From contig VXMH01000076.1 in NCBI GenBank assembly GCA_009841235.1, positions 124,001 to 188,000 of the forward strand: a stretch of DNA of 64,000 nt, given 5' to 3'. How positions within the stretch are numbered: the first letter of the stretch is position 1; each line of letters begins with the position of its first letter. Made by a program: the position numbers and the translations under genes. Shown piece after piece: positions 1-9,377 of this stretch. The DNA comes from Caldilineaceae bacterium SB0661_bin_32. GTDB taxonomy: Bacteria; Chloroflexota; Anaerolineae; Caldilineales; Caldilineaceae. The notes under the pieces were generated by a model. The model saw only the letters and a program-made list of their open reading frames with translations. It had not been told where the DNA came from and did no database searches.

Positions 1-693
1 GATCACGTTCGGCAGCCCTTTGGCGTAGGCTGTGCGCACGTAGTCCTGGGTAAGGACTTCAAGGGTAGAGGCGCGCATGACGCGCGTCAGGACGGCCATC
101 TGTTCGGTGGTCAGCACAAGGACGGGCAGGATGTAGCCCTGCCACGACTTCAGCCCGAAGGGTGGGATGCGGCCTACCAGGGGCAGGTCGCCGAACCAGC
201 GCGGCACATAGAGGGCGAAGAGTACGATCAGCATGAGGGCCAGCCAGAAGTTGGGCAGGGCCACGCCAAGAGTCGAGCCGACCGCGGTGCCGTAGTCGAA
301 AGTGGAGTTGCGGCGCACGCCGGCGATGATGCCGGCCGGAATGGCAACCAACAGCGCAAGCGCCAGAGAGGTGACATTCAGGATCCCGGTTACCGGGATC
401 GCCTCGAAGATCATCTGCCGCACGGGTATCCCCTTGCGGATCAGAGAGTCGCCGAAATCTCCGCGCAGCAGGTTCCACGCCCAGATAAAGAACTGCTCAT
501 GCTGGGGGCGATCCAACCCCCAGCGGGCGCGGATCGCCTCCATCTGTTCCTTGCTGATGCGGATTTCCCCTTCGCCCAGCAGCAGGTAGGTGGGGTCGCC
601 CGGCATTAAGCGAATAACGACAAAGGTGCCGACGCTGATCAGAACGATCACGACAACGCCTTGCAAAATGCGGCGGGCGATGTAGGTAAGCAT
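1..693 (-). CDS. Peptide-type ABC transporter permease, DppB-like (3' end outside window)
   Basis: Inner-membrane permease of a dipeptide/oligopeptide-type importer. The visible 231 codons start MLTYIARRILQGVVV and show the family's first membrane helix, the RLMPGDP motif and the periplasmic segment ending in a WGLDQP-type motif. Several further helices follow, and the sequence reaches the cytoplasmic loop (DYVRTAYAKGLPNVI) that contacts the ATPase. The start is the ATG at 693. It lies 90 bases downstream of the binding-protein gene on the same strand, so the two form one operon; a DppC partner is expected beyond the window. A GC-rich hairpin lies in the gap. The family call is safe; the substrate is unknown. 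Confidence 0.9.
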   Translation of the reverse strand, partial: MLTYIARRILQGVVVIVLISVGTFVVIRLMPGDPTYLLLGEGEIRISKEQMEAIRARWGLDRPQHEQFFIWAWNLLRGDFGDSLIRKGIPVRQMIFEAIPVTGILNVTSLALALLVAIPAGIIAGVRRNSTFDYGTAVGSTLGVALPNFWLALMLIVLFALYVPRWFGDLPLVGRIPPFGLKSWQGYILPVLVLTTEQMAVLTRVMRASTLEVLTQDYVRTAYAKGLPNVI

Positions 694-740
694 AGAGGGC
701 GAAGGTCAGACTTTCAGTGGACAGTGGTTAATGGTTGAGC

Positions 741-774
741 GGCCGGCGGCTCGACAGAAGGCGGGTCGCCGGCC
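741..774 (-). terminator. Intra-operon hairpin between binding protein and permease
   Basis: GGCCGGCG (741-748) pairs perfectly with CGCCGGCC (767-774). There is no T-run on the minus strand, so it is more likely a partial terminator or an mRNA 3'-end stabiliser of the upstream binding-protein message than a full stop. Confidence 0.6.
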
Positions 775-783
775 ACTGGCGTT

Positions 784-2433
784 CTATTCCTCGATCCACC
801 ATTTGTATGCTTGCTGGTACATCGAGCTGTTCTTGGGGCCTTCGGGCAGGCCCTTGATGCGGGCGTTGAAGACGTTCATCCATTCGTCGAACTGCAGGTT
901 GAGGACAGGCTGCTCTTCGACGAAGATCTCCTGGATCTCGTGGTAGTAGGGCTCGCGCTCTTCGTAGGCGACGACCTGAAGTCCCTCCTCGATTAGCTGG
1001 TCGACGCGGGCGTTGTTGAACTGGGCAAAGTTGTTGCCGCCGGTGGAGTGAAGCGTACTGAACGGGTCGGGCTCGACTGCGCTGCCGTAGGTCCAGTTGT
1101 AGAGGGATGCGTCCATTGTGCCTTCGCGCATGCCCTGCAGGATGGTCGCCACCGGCGCCTCCTCCAGCTGCACGTCGACACCGACGTCGGCGAACATCAA
1201 CTGCGCAAGTTCGGCGATGGGACGGCGGGCCTGGTCGCCCGTAATGGTGGTGATGGTGAAAGAAAGACTCTGGTCACCCTTCGCGCGCATGCCGTCGCTG
1301 CCGGCGGCCCAGCCTGCGCCGTCGAGGAGAGCCATGGCCTCTTCCGGATTGAAGTCATACTGTTTGAGGCCGGTGTGGTGATAGGGGCTGGCGGGCGTCA
1401 GGTTGGAGTGGGAGACCTGCGCTGCGCCGTTCCAGAGCTCGTCGATGATGCGCTGGCGGTCGAGTGCGTACATAAGGGCCTGGCGCACCTCTTTTTCGGC
1501 CAGTTGCGGGATGCTGTTGTTGAGCGGGAAGTGCTTGATCGAGTTGGCGAGCGTGCGGAAGTTGACGTAGCCCGGGTCGGCCTCAAGGAAAATGCTGTCT
1601 TCGACGAGGAGCGGCCAGACGGCGGAGTCGGCCTCGCCGGTCTGGAGGGCGATCATGCGCACGGAGGGCTCGGGCACGATGTCTTCACGCAGGACGTCGA
1701 TATTGGGCCGGCCGCGGAAGTGATCGTCAAAGGCTTCCAGTTCGGTGAACTCGGCCGGGCGCCACTCTCTGAGCTTGTAGGGACCGGTCCCGATAGGCGA
1801 GGTGCTGTAGGTCTCCTCGCCCACTTCGGCGTGATAGGCCGAATGGACGATGGGGACGGTGGCCCAGGAGGTGAGCGAAGCGGCGTTGACGGCGTCCATA
1901 TTGACCTGGACGGTGTATTTGTCAGGCGCTTCGACAGAGCCGATGCCGGTGAAGCGGCCGACAATGGGCGCGCCGTTGTCGGGGTTGCGGTAGTAGTCAT
2001 AGGTGTAGGCGACGTCTTCGGCGGTCAGTTCAGAGCCGTCGTGGAAGAGTACGCCTTCGTGCAGATGGAAGGTGTAGGTGAGGCCGTCGGCTGCGACGTC
2101 GATGGACTTGGCCAGGACCAGTTCCTGCTCGTTGAACTCGTCAACGGTCACGAGGGGATTCTGGATGTTGATGATCATCACCCAGTGCACTGTGGGGCCC
2201 ATGAAGGCCGGGCTGAGGCCGGCGACCTCCTGGTGGCCTACCCAGGTCATCGTGCCGCCCTGTTTGGGACCGCTCATTTCGGCGGCAGGGGCTTCGTCAG
2301 CCGCGGCCGCGGGCGCTGCTTCGCCCTCCATGGCGGGCGCGGCGGGCGCGCAGGCTACAAGCAGCGCGGCCGAACCGCTCATGGCAGAATAGCGCAGGAA
2401 GTCGCGCCTCGTAAAGGTTCTTTTCTGCTTCAT
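784..2433 (-). CDS. Peptide-type ABC substrate-binding lipoprotein (family 5)
   Basis: Extracytoplasmic solute-binding protein of 549 residues, the usual length for family 5 (DppA/OppA type). It begins MKQKRTFTRRDFLRYS, with an RR motif for Tat export, a hydrophobic stretch and the lipobox LLVAC with Cys28 as the lipid-modified residue. A low-complexity Ala/Pro/Glu linker (about 29-52) leads to the binding domain. That domain shows the family-5 blocks LTYTFHLHEGVLFHDGSELT and DVAYTYDYYRN. The start is supported by AAGGAGAG upstream. The permease at 1-693 follows in the same operon. The ligand cannot be read from sequence. Confidence 0.93.
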   Translation of the reverse strand: MKQKRTFTRRDFLRYSAMSGSAALLVACAPAAPAMEGEAAPAAAADEAPAAEMSGPKQGGTMTWVGHQEVAGLSPAFMGPTVHWVMIINIQNPLVTVDEFNEQELVLAKSIDVAADGLTYTFHLHEGVLFHDGSELTAEDVAYTYDYYRNPDNGAPIVGRFTGIGSVEAPDKYTVQVNMDAVNAASLTSWATVPIVHSAYHAEVGEETYSTSPIGTGPYKLREWRPAEFTELEAFDDHFRGRPNIDVLREDIVPEPSVRMIALQTGEADSAVWPLLVEDSIFLEADPGYVNFRTLANSIKHFPLNNSIPQLAEKEVRQALMYALDRQRIIDELWNGAAQVSHSNLTPASPYHHTGLKQYDFNPEEAMALLDGAGWAAGSDGMRAKGDQSLSFTITTITGDQARRPIAELAQLMFADVGVDVQLEEAPVATILQGMREGTMDASLYNWTYGSAVEPDPFSTLHSTGGNNFAQFNNARVDQLIEEGLQVVAYEEREPYYHEIQEIFVEEQPVLNLQFDEWMNVFNARIKGLPEGPKNSSMYQQAYKWWIEE

Positions 2434-2943
2434 TGGGAATGCTCTCCTTGAACTGGTGAATGTGATGGTGTGATTGGTGTCGACCCGCAGCCGACGGGGT
2501 TAAATATGACGGCGGTCGACGCCTCCGGTTCAAATGGGACGCGACGGCAGCAAGGGCCGACCAAAGGGACGGGCCGACGACTCTTCGGAAATGCGGTTTG
2601 GCCGCCCAGCCTGCCCCGGTTCAGGAGTTGAGGGGCAAAAAGGGGACGACTGTTCGGCGCGAAGTAAAAACTGGATGCGACTCTGAACGAATCAGAGGGA
2701 GCCGTCGCCTCGTCAGTCCGTGTGAGTATAAACAGAGAAAGGGGTGCTGTCAAAAAGTGGGGGAATTCTGACAGGGGGCGACATTCCTGTGAGATGATCA
2801 ACCCTTGTGAATGGTTGACATGCGACTGAAGATAGACGACGGCACAGAGGAGAAGGGGCAGTTGCCGGGCAGGTGCGGGAGGTAGGGGTTGTGATAGAAT
2901 GTCTGGGGTCATGCGGAACAAAATTGACTGGGAGTGGAATGCA
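2434..2943. other. Divergent intergenic region, 510 bp
   Basis: This separates the minus-strand peptide operon from the plus-strand AAA ATPase remnant. It holds the Shine-Dalgarno of the binding protein and an extended -10-like site for the ATPase gene, listed separately. Open frames here lack coding character. On the minus strand TTGAAC followed about 19 bases later by CATATT could be a weak promoter for the operon, but I do not rely on it. Confidence 0.5.
2892..2900 (+). promoter_or_regulatory. Possible extended -10 promoter of the AAA ATPase gene
   Basis: TGA-TAGAAT fits the extended -10 pattern TGn plus a TATAAT-like hexamer. It lies 44 bases before the ATG at 2944, and no clear -35 is present. 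The other AAA ATPase gene in the window has the same arrangement (TGG-TAGAAT at 31214). Confidence 0.35.
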
Positions 2944-4015
2944 ATGAAGGGAGATTCGAGGTTTATCCGGACGCTGCAGCTGCGAAACCTGTTGTCGTTC
3001 GGGCCGGACTCCGCGCCGATTGAATTTGGGCCGCTGAATGTGCTGATCGGGCCAAACGGGTCGGGCAAATCGAATGTCATCGGGGCTATTGACCTGCTGC
3101 GTTCATCGGCTACCGACCTGGTTGCGCCAATTCGTGAGGGAGGGGGTACGGAGGAATGGTTGTGGAAGGGAGTTGATCCCCGATTCGTTGCAACGGTTTA
3201 CGCGACAATTTGTCTCCGCGGCCAAAAGGCGCCAATTCGCCACAGCATCTCCTTCAAATCGGTTGGACAGCGTTTTGAACTGGTCGAGGAGCAGATTGAA
3301 TATGAAGCTGACCAGCTAAACGAAACCACAGGGAATACGAATGGCGCGCAACTCTTTCGCGGCGATAATCTTACGCCGAATCAATCCGTCCTTTCTCAGT
3401 TGCGTGACCCGAAGTCGCAGTTCTATTCTGCGCCGTCCGCAGCCGGTTGATCTGCCCAACGACTTCCTTGCTGAAGATGCAAGTAACCTTGGTCTTGTAC
3501 TCAATTTACTCGAACGGACAGGGGACACAAAGGACAACTTAAACGCGCATCTTGCAAGGTTCTATGAGCAGTATAAGGACTTCTCTATCTCGGTGGAAGG
3601 CGGTACCGTGCAAGTTTTCCTGCGGGAAAGGGATCTGAGGGGCTGGATCCCGGCTTCGCGCTTATCTGACGGAACGCTGCACTTTCTTTGTCTTGCCACC
3701 ACACTTTGCCATCCTTCCCCTCCACCACTCTTATGTATTGAGGAGCCGGAGACTGAACTGCACCCCGACATTTTGCCAGTTGTCGCTGAGATGCTGATCG
3801 AGGCGTCTGAGCGAACGCAGATCATCGTGACCACCCACTCCGATATTCTCGTTGATGCGCTTTCACATGTCCCGGAAACCGTGTTCGTGTGTGAGAAGGA
3901 GAGCAACTCGACAACTGTACGCCGACTGGATCAGGCAGAGCTCCGCATTTGGCTCGAAAAGTATACCTTGGGAGATCTGTGGCGCAGCGGCCAACTGGGC
4001 GGCAATCGATGGTAG
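2944..4015 (+). pseudogene. AAA-family ATPase (COG4637-like), frameshifted and internally deleted
   Basis: Two fragments of one RecF/SMC-like ATPase lie in different frames. Fragment one starts at ATG 2944 (GGAG nine bases upstream) and carries Walker A GPNGSGKSN at residues 36-44, then stops with TGA at 3448-3450. Fragment two is open to 4015 and, from about 3430 (RRPQPVDLPNDFLAED), continues the same protein. It has the signature-like LSDGTLHFLCLATTL, Walker B LLCIEEPETELHPD and the switch VTTHSD, ending LGGNRW. The natural junction would include a segment between SQLRDPKSQFY and the LPQP region; it looks deleted as well as shifted. The function of the family is uncertain; such ATPases often pair with a small DUF4276 protein. 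Confidence 0.75.
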
Positions 4016-4101
4016 CCGTGACCATCAGAGCCACCTCATCCCCTCATAGCTCAACAGGTATTGCAAAACCCACCCGAAACAACCGAAGGAAGCAGCCATG
4101 A
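4009..4101 (+). pseudogene. Truncated start of an overlapping partner gene (DUF4276-like)
   Basis: ATG at 4009 overlaps the end of the ATPase gene (..cgATGGTAG) and opens MVAVTIRATSSPHS, stopping after 30 codons at the TGA that overlaps the next gene's ATG. Proteins encoded directly after COG4637 ATPases often begin MV-V-I and have about 200 residues. Here only the opening residues look native, so the partner appears deleted. Assignment to DUF4276 rests on context and six residues only. Confidence 0.3.
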
Positions 4102-5426
4102 ACAGCTCGCAAACCCTCACCGTCCCCTCCCGCTCCTGGTTCGGGGATGTAGATCGCACGCTTACTTTTCCGGCCGGCTGGGAACTTCATGTCTGCGGGA
4201 GCGTGGATGCGCCCGCGCTCAGTTCGGCGCAGATTGCGGCGGCGTTTGATAGTCCGATTGGGACGTCCCGCATTCGCGAGGCGGCCAAAGGCAGGGCCAG
4301 TGCCGCGATCATTGTCGACGACCTGAGCCGGCCTACGCCGGCGGCGGAGATGCTGCCGCATGTGCTGGAGGAGCTGGCCGCGGCCGGCGTTCCCAAAGCC
4401 GAGACGGTGATTGTCGTCGGCGGCGGCACGCACCGGCCGCTCACAGACGAGGAGATGGTGAAGAAGGTAGGCGCGGACGTGGCTGCCAATTACGCCACGA
4501 CGTCTCACGATTTCATGGCGGGCGATCTGGTCGCCTACGGAAGTCTGGAGGATGGGACGCCGATCTATATCAACCGCATTGTGGCCGAGGCCGAGTTCAA
4601 GATCTGTGTGGGCGGCATCTTTCCCCACGGTTCGGCGGGCTTTGGGGGCGGCGCCAAGCTGATCGTGCCGGGCGTGGCGGGTTTTGCCACTATCTTTCAT
4701 TTCCACGGATTTTCACCTACGCGGGGGCAGGGCAATATCGAACGCCGCAAGCCGTCTGAGGAGGACATGGGCAAGGTAACGCTCATCGACGGCGGTGTGC
4801 GGGATTTGCGCGACGTGGCCGAGGAGGTGGCGGGCAAGATCGGGCTGGATATGGTGGTAAACAGCGTCATCACCAGCCGCAGGCAGATTGCCGGTCTATT
4901 TGTCGGCGACTTCGTGAAGGCGCATCGCGCCGGGGCAAGTTTCGCGCAGAAAACTTACGCTACCACGATTCCGAACCGGCTGCGGCAGGAGGCGGACGTT
5001 GTGGTCTGCAACGGGTATCCACTGGATGCCGACCCGGTCCAGGGGTCAAAGGCGCTATGGCCGCTGCCCTACTTTGAGAGAGAGCCGTACAAAGTCGTTC
5101 TCAACGCGGCCAGTGACGGCATATCGTATCATGGCCTGCATCAGCAATTGCCTTGGGAGCAATACCTGAAGCGCCGGGCTGCGTCCAACGGCACGCCCGA
5201 CCCAGCATCAATGGTCGATGGTCGGGAGAGCCTGCTGATCGTTTCTGAGCATTTCCAGGCGGCGGAGTTTGCGGCCAAGCATGGCGGCGACCTTCTCTAC
5301 CGCGACTGGCAGACTGTTATCGACCAGCTGGCGGCTAGGCTGCCTGCGGACGCCACGGTTGCCGTATTTCCCAACGCTTCGACCCAGGTTCTGGCCAGGG
5401 AAGAGGCCGTTGCTGCGGGGGCGTAG
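4098..5426 (+). CDS. LarA-like lactate racemase domain protein (DUF2088)
   Basis: This 442-residue protein has the LarA fold. The cofactor and catalytic positions of nickel-pincer lactate racemase appear conserved: GGGTHRP (His112), FPHGSAGFGGGAKL (His177 and Lys187) and IFHFH (His201/203). They match the spacing of His108, His174, Lys184 and His200 in LarA. It probably racemises or epimerises a 2-hydroxy acid, substrate unknown. No larB/C/E cofactor genes are nearby, so the pincer cofactor would come from elsewhere. The start ATG 4098 has GAAGGAAG upstream. It is followed 47 bases later by the HD-domain gene in the same direction. Confidence 0.85.
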   Translation: MNSSQTLTVPSRSWFGDVDRTLTFPAGWELHVCGSVDAPALSSAQIAAAFDSPIGTSRIREAAKGRASAAIIVDDLSRPTPAAEMLPHVLEELAAAGVPKAETVIVVGGGTHRPLTDEEMVKKVGADVAANYATTSHDFMAGDLVAYGSLEDGTPIYINRIVAEAEFKICVGGIFPHGSAGFGGGAKLIVPGVAGFATIFHFHGFSPTRGQGNIERRKPSEEDMGKVTLIDGGVRDLRDVAEEVAGKIGLDMVVNSVITSRRQIAGLFVGDFVKAHRAGASFAQKTYATTIPNRLRQEADVVVCNGYPLDADPVQGSKALWPLPYFEREPYKVVLNAASDGISYHGLHQQLPWEQYLKRRAASNGTPDPASMVDGRESLLIVSEHFQAAEFAAKHGGDLLYRDWQTVIDQLAARLPADATVAVFPNASTQVLAREEAVAAGA

Positions 5427-5473
5427 CAAAGCAAGCAGCCCATCACTTTTCGCCAAAGAGAGGAGAGAGACGC

Positions 5474-6064
5474 ATGGCATCGATGGACGAACTGCGCAGG
5501 GGCGTAAGTGAGAGCCTGCCGGAGGTAAATGAGATCAAGGATGAAGAGCTGCGGGGGCTGGTGATCGAGGCTTGGGCCTTTGCGCTTTCACAATCCGAGT
5601 TTACGCGCATCGACCAGATTCGGGGCTCGGGGGTGCCGGACTCGCCGGCGCTGAAGGACGGTACGCAGGCGGACCATCTGCGCGGCGTTGCGCGCATGGC
5701 GCATGGGCTTGCCGACGGCCTGGAAGCTGTTCACGGGGATATCGGGATCGACAGGGACCTGCTGTGGGCGTGTGCGCTGTGCCATGACGTGGGCAAGCCG
5801 TTTGAGTTCAGCCCGCGAAACCAGGCGCGCTGGCAGAACGACGTGGGCGCGGTGGGGTTTCCGTCGATCCGGCATTCGGTCTACGGGGTGCACGTGGCGC
5901 TGACGGTGGGGCTGCCAGAGGCGGTGGCGCATACGGCTGGCGCGCATTCGGCCGAGGGGGAGTTGATCAAGCGCAGCCTGGAAAACACGCTCGTCAACAG
6001 CGCGGACCACGCCTATTGGGCGGCGATGGACAGGGCCGGGCAACTGGAGACGGAGGACGAGTAA
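5474..6064 (+). CDS. HD-domain phosphohydrolase-like protein
   Basis: A 196-residue soluble protein. A first metal His (DHLRGVARMAHG, His68) precedes the diagnostic CHDVGKPFEF motif with His104-Asp105, and further His residues follow in the RHSVYGVHVAL and AGAHSAEGE segments. This is the HD metal-dependent phosphohydrolase pattern; the substrate is unknown. ATG 5474 has a purine-rich AGAGAGGAGAGAG leader. It is probably cotranscribed with the LarA-like gene. Confidence 0.8.
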   Translation: MASMDELRRGVSESLPEVNEIKDEELRGLVIEAWAFALSQSEFTRIDQIRGSGVPDSPALKDGTQADHLRGVARMAHGLADGLEAVHGDIGIDRDLLWACALCHDVGKPFEFSPRNQARWQNDVGAVGFPSIRHSVYGVHVALTVGLPEAVAHTAGAHSAEGELIKRSLENTLVNSADHAYWAAMDRAGQLETEDE

Positions 6065-6065
6065 G

Positions 6066-6857
6066 CTAGGCGGTCGGAACGGGCTCTCCGTGCTGAGCGA
6101 CGATTTCGCGCATTCCGTCCCACTCGAGCCAGATATCGGTCAGGGCCTCGTAGAGTTGGGCCTTGTGGTTGACGTGTCGCAGGCGAAAGTAGACGGCATA
6201 GCGCGGGTGGGGTGAGACATTAGGCGAGGCGCAGTGGGCAATCTGGTAATGCACGAAAAAGGCGTCGCCGGCGCGAGCGGTCAGCATTTGGGGGCGGGGC
6301 AAGTCTATGGGAGGCATGCCTTCTGCGCCGCGACGCAGAAGGATGTCATGGCCGTTCTGGCGAAAGTATTGTGCGTAGAGATGATGGGTTCCTGGCCAGA
6401 CGCCCAGATTTCCGGCGTAATCGGAGGGCACGTCGCTTAGTGCAATGCCGACCAGCATGGTGAATCTTTGCAGTTCGCCGGCGGGGACGCCGTTGTGGGG
6501 CGAGTAGAGCCCGTCGAGATGGGGACGCAGCGCGGGCGGCGGATCGTCCGTTAGGGGAAAACGAACTGCTATCTGGCCGTGTTCAACCGGATTTATCTTC
6601 CCGGCGCCGATCATTGACTCTGCCAACTGTTTTACGGACGTTTTGTTGTAAAGATCGGTGATTTCTGAGGCGTTCTGCAACTCCGGGCAGAATGACTGTG
6701 ATTGAAACGTGATCATCTGCGCCGGATCGATACCTTTGCCAAAAGAGTGGTTGATGGCTTTGACTGCGGCGTCGACCATCACGCGTGGGACAGCGCCCGG
6801 AATCTGCACAAAACCTTTTTCGTAGAGTTCGAGTTTCTGCGCGTGGGTTACTTTCAT
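6066..6857 (-). CDS. Phytanoyl-CoA dioxygenase family protein (PhyH 1)
   Basis: Non-heme Fe(II)/2-oxoglutarate-dependent oxygenase of 263 residues. The facial triad is visible as RPHLDG (His113, Asp115) and a distal His in HYQIAHCAS (His208), with a nearby Arg for 2-oxoglutarate in SPHPRYAVYFR. The start is MKVTHAQKLELYEKGFVQ at 6857, where the family's N-terminal helix begins. It converges with the HD gene (one base between stops) and diverges from the membrane protein at 6988. Substrate unknown. It is one of four members in the window. Confidence 0.88.
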   Translation of the reverse strand: MKVTHAQKLELYEKGFVQIPGAVPRVMVDAAVKAINHSFGKGIDPAQMITFQSQSFCPELQNASEITDLYNKTSVKQLAESMIGAGKINPVEHGQIAVRFPLTDDPPPALRPHLDGLYSPHNGVPAGELQRFTMLVGIALSDVPSDYAGNLGVWPGTHHLYAQYFRQNGHDILLRRGAEGMPPIDLPRPQMLTARAGDAFFVHYQIAHCASPNVSPHPRYAVYFRLRHVNHKAQLYEALTDIWLEWDGMREIVAQHGEPVPTA

Positions 6858-6987
6858 GGTTCCGCCTTCGTTGGTGGGCTGGATGTGTAGGAGAATTGTA
6901 CTGCCGTATTTCGTTTCGGAACAAGCAGGGCCGCGGCGGTGAAGAGAGGCCTCCACCTATTAAACAACTCAATGGAGAGAATCAAAT

Positions 6988-7827
6988 ATGCCTAAAGTGA
7001 CAATGATCAGACTCATCATCGCCAACGTTCTCCTGACACTTATGTGGCTGGCTTTAGCCTTTGGATATCCGGGATATGAGTTCACCATTTACACCTTCGG
7101 CCTCGGACTGGATGGGGGTGCGGCGCGTAACGACGCCTTCGACTTGCAACTGAGCCTGGGCGCGGCCCTGGGCATTCCGAGCATGGCCTTTATCGACCAC
7201 TTCAATATTCTCTTCGTGACAGCTGCGCCGCTGGCCTGGTGGCGGAACGCCAAGGTACAGATGATTGTATTGGGGATGGCAATTCTGAACGGGCTCTACA
7301 TGTTCCTGTTTGTGGCCGTCTTTCTGCCGCCCTGGATACTGGGGCAGGGCGACCGGGTGGAGGACTGGATGCTGGGTCTTGTGGTCTCGGCAGTCTTTCT
7401 CCTGTGTGTGATATTGAAGCTCCCCGTGGTCAGGTATCGCGGGATTCTGCGTAACTGGGCCATCGGTGTCGGCGTGGTTGCGGCCTACTTCGTCGTCACC
7501 GCGGCGACGCGGGCGTCGCAGCTGCAGAACGTGCGCGCGCTGCGCCGCATGTGCGTGACCACACCGGGCGAGGGGGAGCCCTGGCCGTCCGGTTGGCAGT
7601 GGGAGCCGATGCCGTTCGGCAACAGCGAAGGCTGGCCGCTGGGACCGTGGCCTGAAGGGGAGAAGCTGGCCGGCTGTGAACCAAGCGCAGACCTGATCGC
7701 GGCCGCGGCCGCCGAGCTGCAGGCGGTGGGCTACCTGCCGCTGGGGCTTGTACTGGGCCTGATTGTTGTCGGGGTTGGGGCGTACTTTGTTGCAGTGCTG
7801 CGCGCAGAGGAGCCGTCTGCGGCTTAA
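6988..7827 (+). CDS. Hypothetical multi-pass membrane protein
   Basis: A 279-residue protein I do not recognise. It shows about six hydrophobic helices: residues 6-26, a possible helix near 55-80, then about 87-112, 124-145, 153-168 and 248-270. A soluble, Trp/Pro-rich segment lies between helices at about 180-235 (GEGEPWPSGWQWEPMP). The start ATG 6988 follows a GGAGAGAATCAAAT leader. It lies between a divergent PhyH gene and the isomerase-like gene 104 bases downstream. No function is suggested by sequence. Confidence 0.7.
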   Translation: MPKVTMIRLIIANVLLTLMWLALAFGYPGYEFTIYTFGLGLDGGAARNDAFDLQLSLGAALGIPSMAFIDHFNILFVTAAPLAWWRNAKVQMIVLGMAILNGLYMFLFVAVFLPPWILGQGDRVEDWMLGLVVSAVFLLCVILKLPVVRYRGILRNWAIGVGVVAAYFVVTAATRASQLQNVRALRRMCVTTPGEGEPWPSGWQWEPMPFGNSEGWPLGPWPEGEKLAGCEPSADLIAAAAAELQAVGYLPLGLVLGLIVVGVGAYFVAVLRAEEPSAA

Positions 7828-7931
7828 TGGGACGGGAGTTTCAGGGCGGCCCGATCTGAGCTTGTTGAACGCCTCCCGGTTTCAGTTTGGGGCGCCTGAA
7901 TGTAACGGCCGGCTTCCAAAAGGAGATCTTT

Positions 7932-9377
7932 GTGAAAAAGACGAGAATTCGAACACTGTTTCTGGGCAGGCCAAAAGGTGACAGCTTTCCCGGTGACGAG
8001 AACGAAGAGTGGCCGATCTATCAGGGTTCGTTCAGCCACGAAAACCTGGCCGCGCGTTACAGAGAGGAGCTGACGGCATACGGGCGGGAGGTGGAATTTA
8101 CGGGCCAGACGCTGGTGCGGACGCGTGGGGAGTTGGTAGACACGGCTGCGAAGGTGCAGGAGGAGGACGGTGTCCTTGTCTTCATTCTGGGCCTGTTTCC
8201 GAATGTCATGCAGAAAGAGATTGCGAGCTGGGGCAAGCCGACGGTGATGTTCAACCCGACGGAGTCGCCGCTTTCGCCGCTGGCCTGGCTGCATAACTTC
8301 GTGCCGGTGAAGGGCAAAAGCAATGTGATTCCAGTGCTTTCGTCGGATTTCGCGGACGTGGGGAAGAAGATCGGCGTGTTGAAGGCTATTCACAAGATGC
8401 GGCAGTCGAAGGTTCTGTACCAGCAGTCGCATACGCCGAAGCAGGTGGAGTCGAGCCGCAGGTGGTTCGAGGAAGGGTGGGGCGGGATCCATCTTTTTTC
8501 CGACCTGACGCCGTTGAGCGACGGCTTTATCAGGCAGGCCAAGGAGAGGCTGGGGCTTGAGATCAAGGATATCCCTCCCCAGCGGCTGATAGCGGCCTAC
8601 CAGAACGCCGATGCCGGGGCTGCGGAGGCACTGGCGCAGAGGAGGATTACGGGGGCCGCGGATGTGATTGAGCCGACGAGGGAGGACGTGGTCGAATCGT
8701 GCAAACTGTACCTGGGGATCAAACAGATCCTGGCGGAGGAGGAGGCGCAGGGTATCACCGAGCACGGCATCTGTATGGGGAGCGGGCCGTATCCGCTGCC
8801 GTGCCTGGCGTTCTCGATGCTGAACGACGAGGGGCTGGCCGGGATCTGCCAGCTGGACCTGTCGAGCACAATCACGCAGCTGCTGATCGGGTATCTGGCG
8901 GACCGGCCGGGCTTTATCGGCCATATCCATATCGATACGGGACGGAATCTGATCGGGATGTCCCACGACTTCAGCGCCACGAGGCTGGGAGGATGGGACA
9001 GCGAGGAATCGGAGGAGTACGCTTTTCGCAACCACCAGGGGTTGTACCGGAGCACTTGTGTAAATGTGCAGATGGAGGTGGGGCAGAAGGTGACCATCGC
9101 ACAGTATGTGCCGTTCGACCGCATGTATGTCTTTACCGGGGTCATTGACAGCAATGTGAGTCCGCAGCGGGACTGCCGGACATCGGTGGCGATCCGGGTT
9201 GCCGACGTCAAGCGATTGTTGCGCAACTGTATGAAGGCGGAGCACCCGTTGACGCCGGGGGGACACAGAGTCCTGTTTTACGGGGACTGGGTGGATGAGA
9301 TCGAGGATTTGGGGCAGTTGCTTGGATTTGAGGTTGTGAACGATATGGAGCGGTGGGAGGGGCAGGCTGGAGAGTGA
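7932..9377 (+). CDS. L-fucose/L-arabinose isomerase-like protein
   Basis: A 481-residue protein resembling the fucose/arabinose isomerase superfamily (COG2407 type). It has an N-terminal Rossmann-like part (TRIRTLFLGRPKGD, then VLVFILGLFPNVMQKEIASW) and a C-terminal part with the metal-site-like CLAFSMLNDEGLAGICQLDL and DTGRNLIGMSHDF. Start chosen at GTG 7932 because AAAAGGAG sits seven bases upstream; the longer ATG start at 7887 has no such site. Its stop overlaps the GTG of the MDR dehydrogenase by four bases, so the two are translationally coupled and probably act on the same sugar. The exact reaction is unproven. Confidence 0.72.
   Translation: MKKTRIRTLFLGRPKGDSFPGDENEEWPIYQGSFSHENLAARYREELTAYGREVEFTGQTLVRTRGELVDTAAKVQEEDGVLVFILGLFPNVMQKEIASWGKPTVMFNPTESPLSPLAWLHNFVPVKGKSNVIPVLSSDFADVGKKIGVLKAIHKMRQSKVLYQQSHTPKQVESSRRWFEEGWGGIHLFSDLTPLSDGFIRQAKERLGLEIKDIPPQRLIAAYQNADAGAAEALAQRRITGAADVIEPTREDVVESCKLYLGIKQILAEEEAQGITEHGICMGSGPYPLPCLAFSMLNDEGLAGICQLDLSSTITQLLIGYLADRPGFIGHIHIDTGRNLIGMSHDFSATRLGGWDSEESEEYAFRNHQGLYRSTCVNVQMEVGQKVTIAQYVPFDRMYVFTGVIDSNVSPQRDCRTSVAIRVADVKRLLRNCMKAEHPLTPGGHRVLFYGDWVDEIEDLGQLLGFEVVNDMERWEGQAGE

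Noticed and set aside
1048..2451. 467-codon plus-strand open frame opposite the peptide-binding protein gene
   Set aside because: It lies antisense to a clear family-5 binding protein, has no recognisable domain and is rich in Val/Gly/Asp as expected for the complement of GC-rich coding DNA.
7824..9266. 480-codon minus-strand open frame opposite the isomerase-like gene
   Set aside because: Arg/His/Leu/Pro-rich antisense shadow without a ribosome site; the plus-strand gene has a strong site and coupling to its neighbour.
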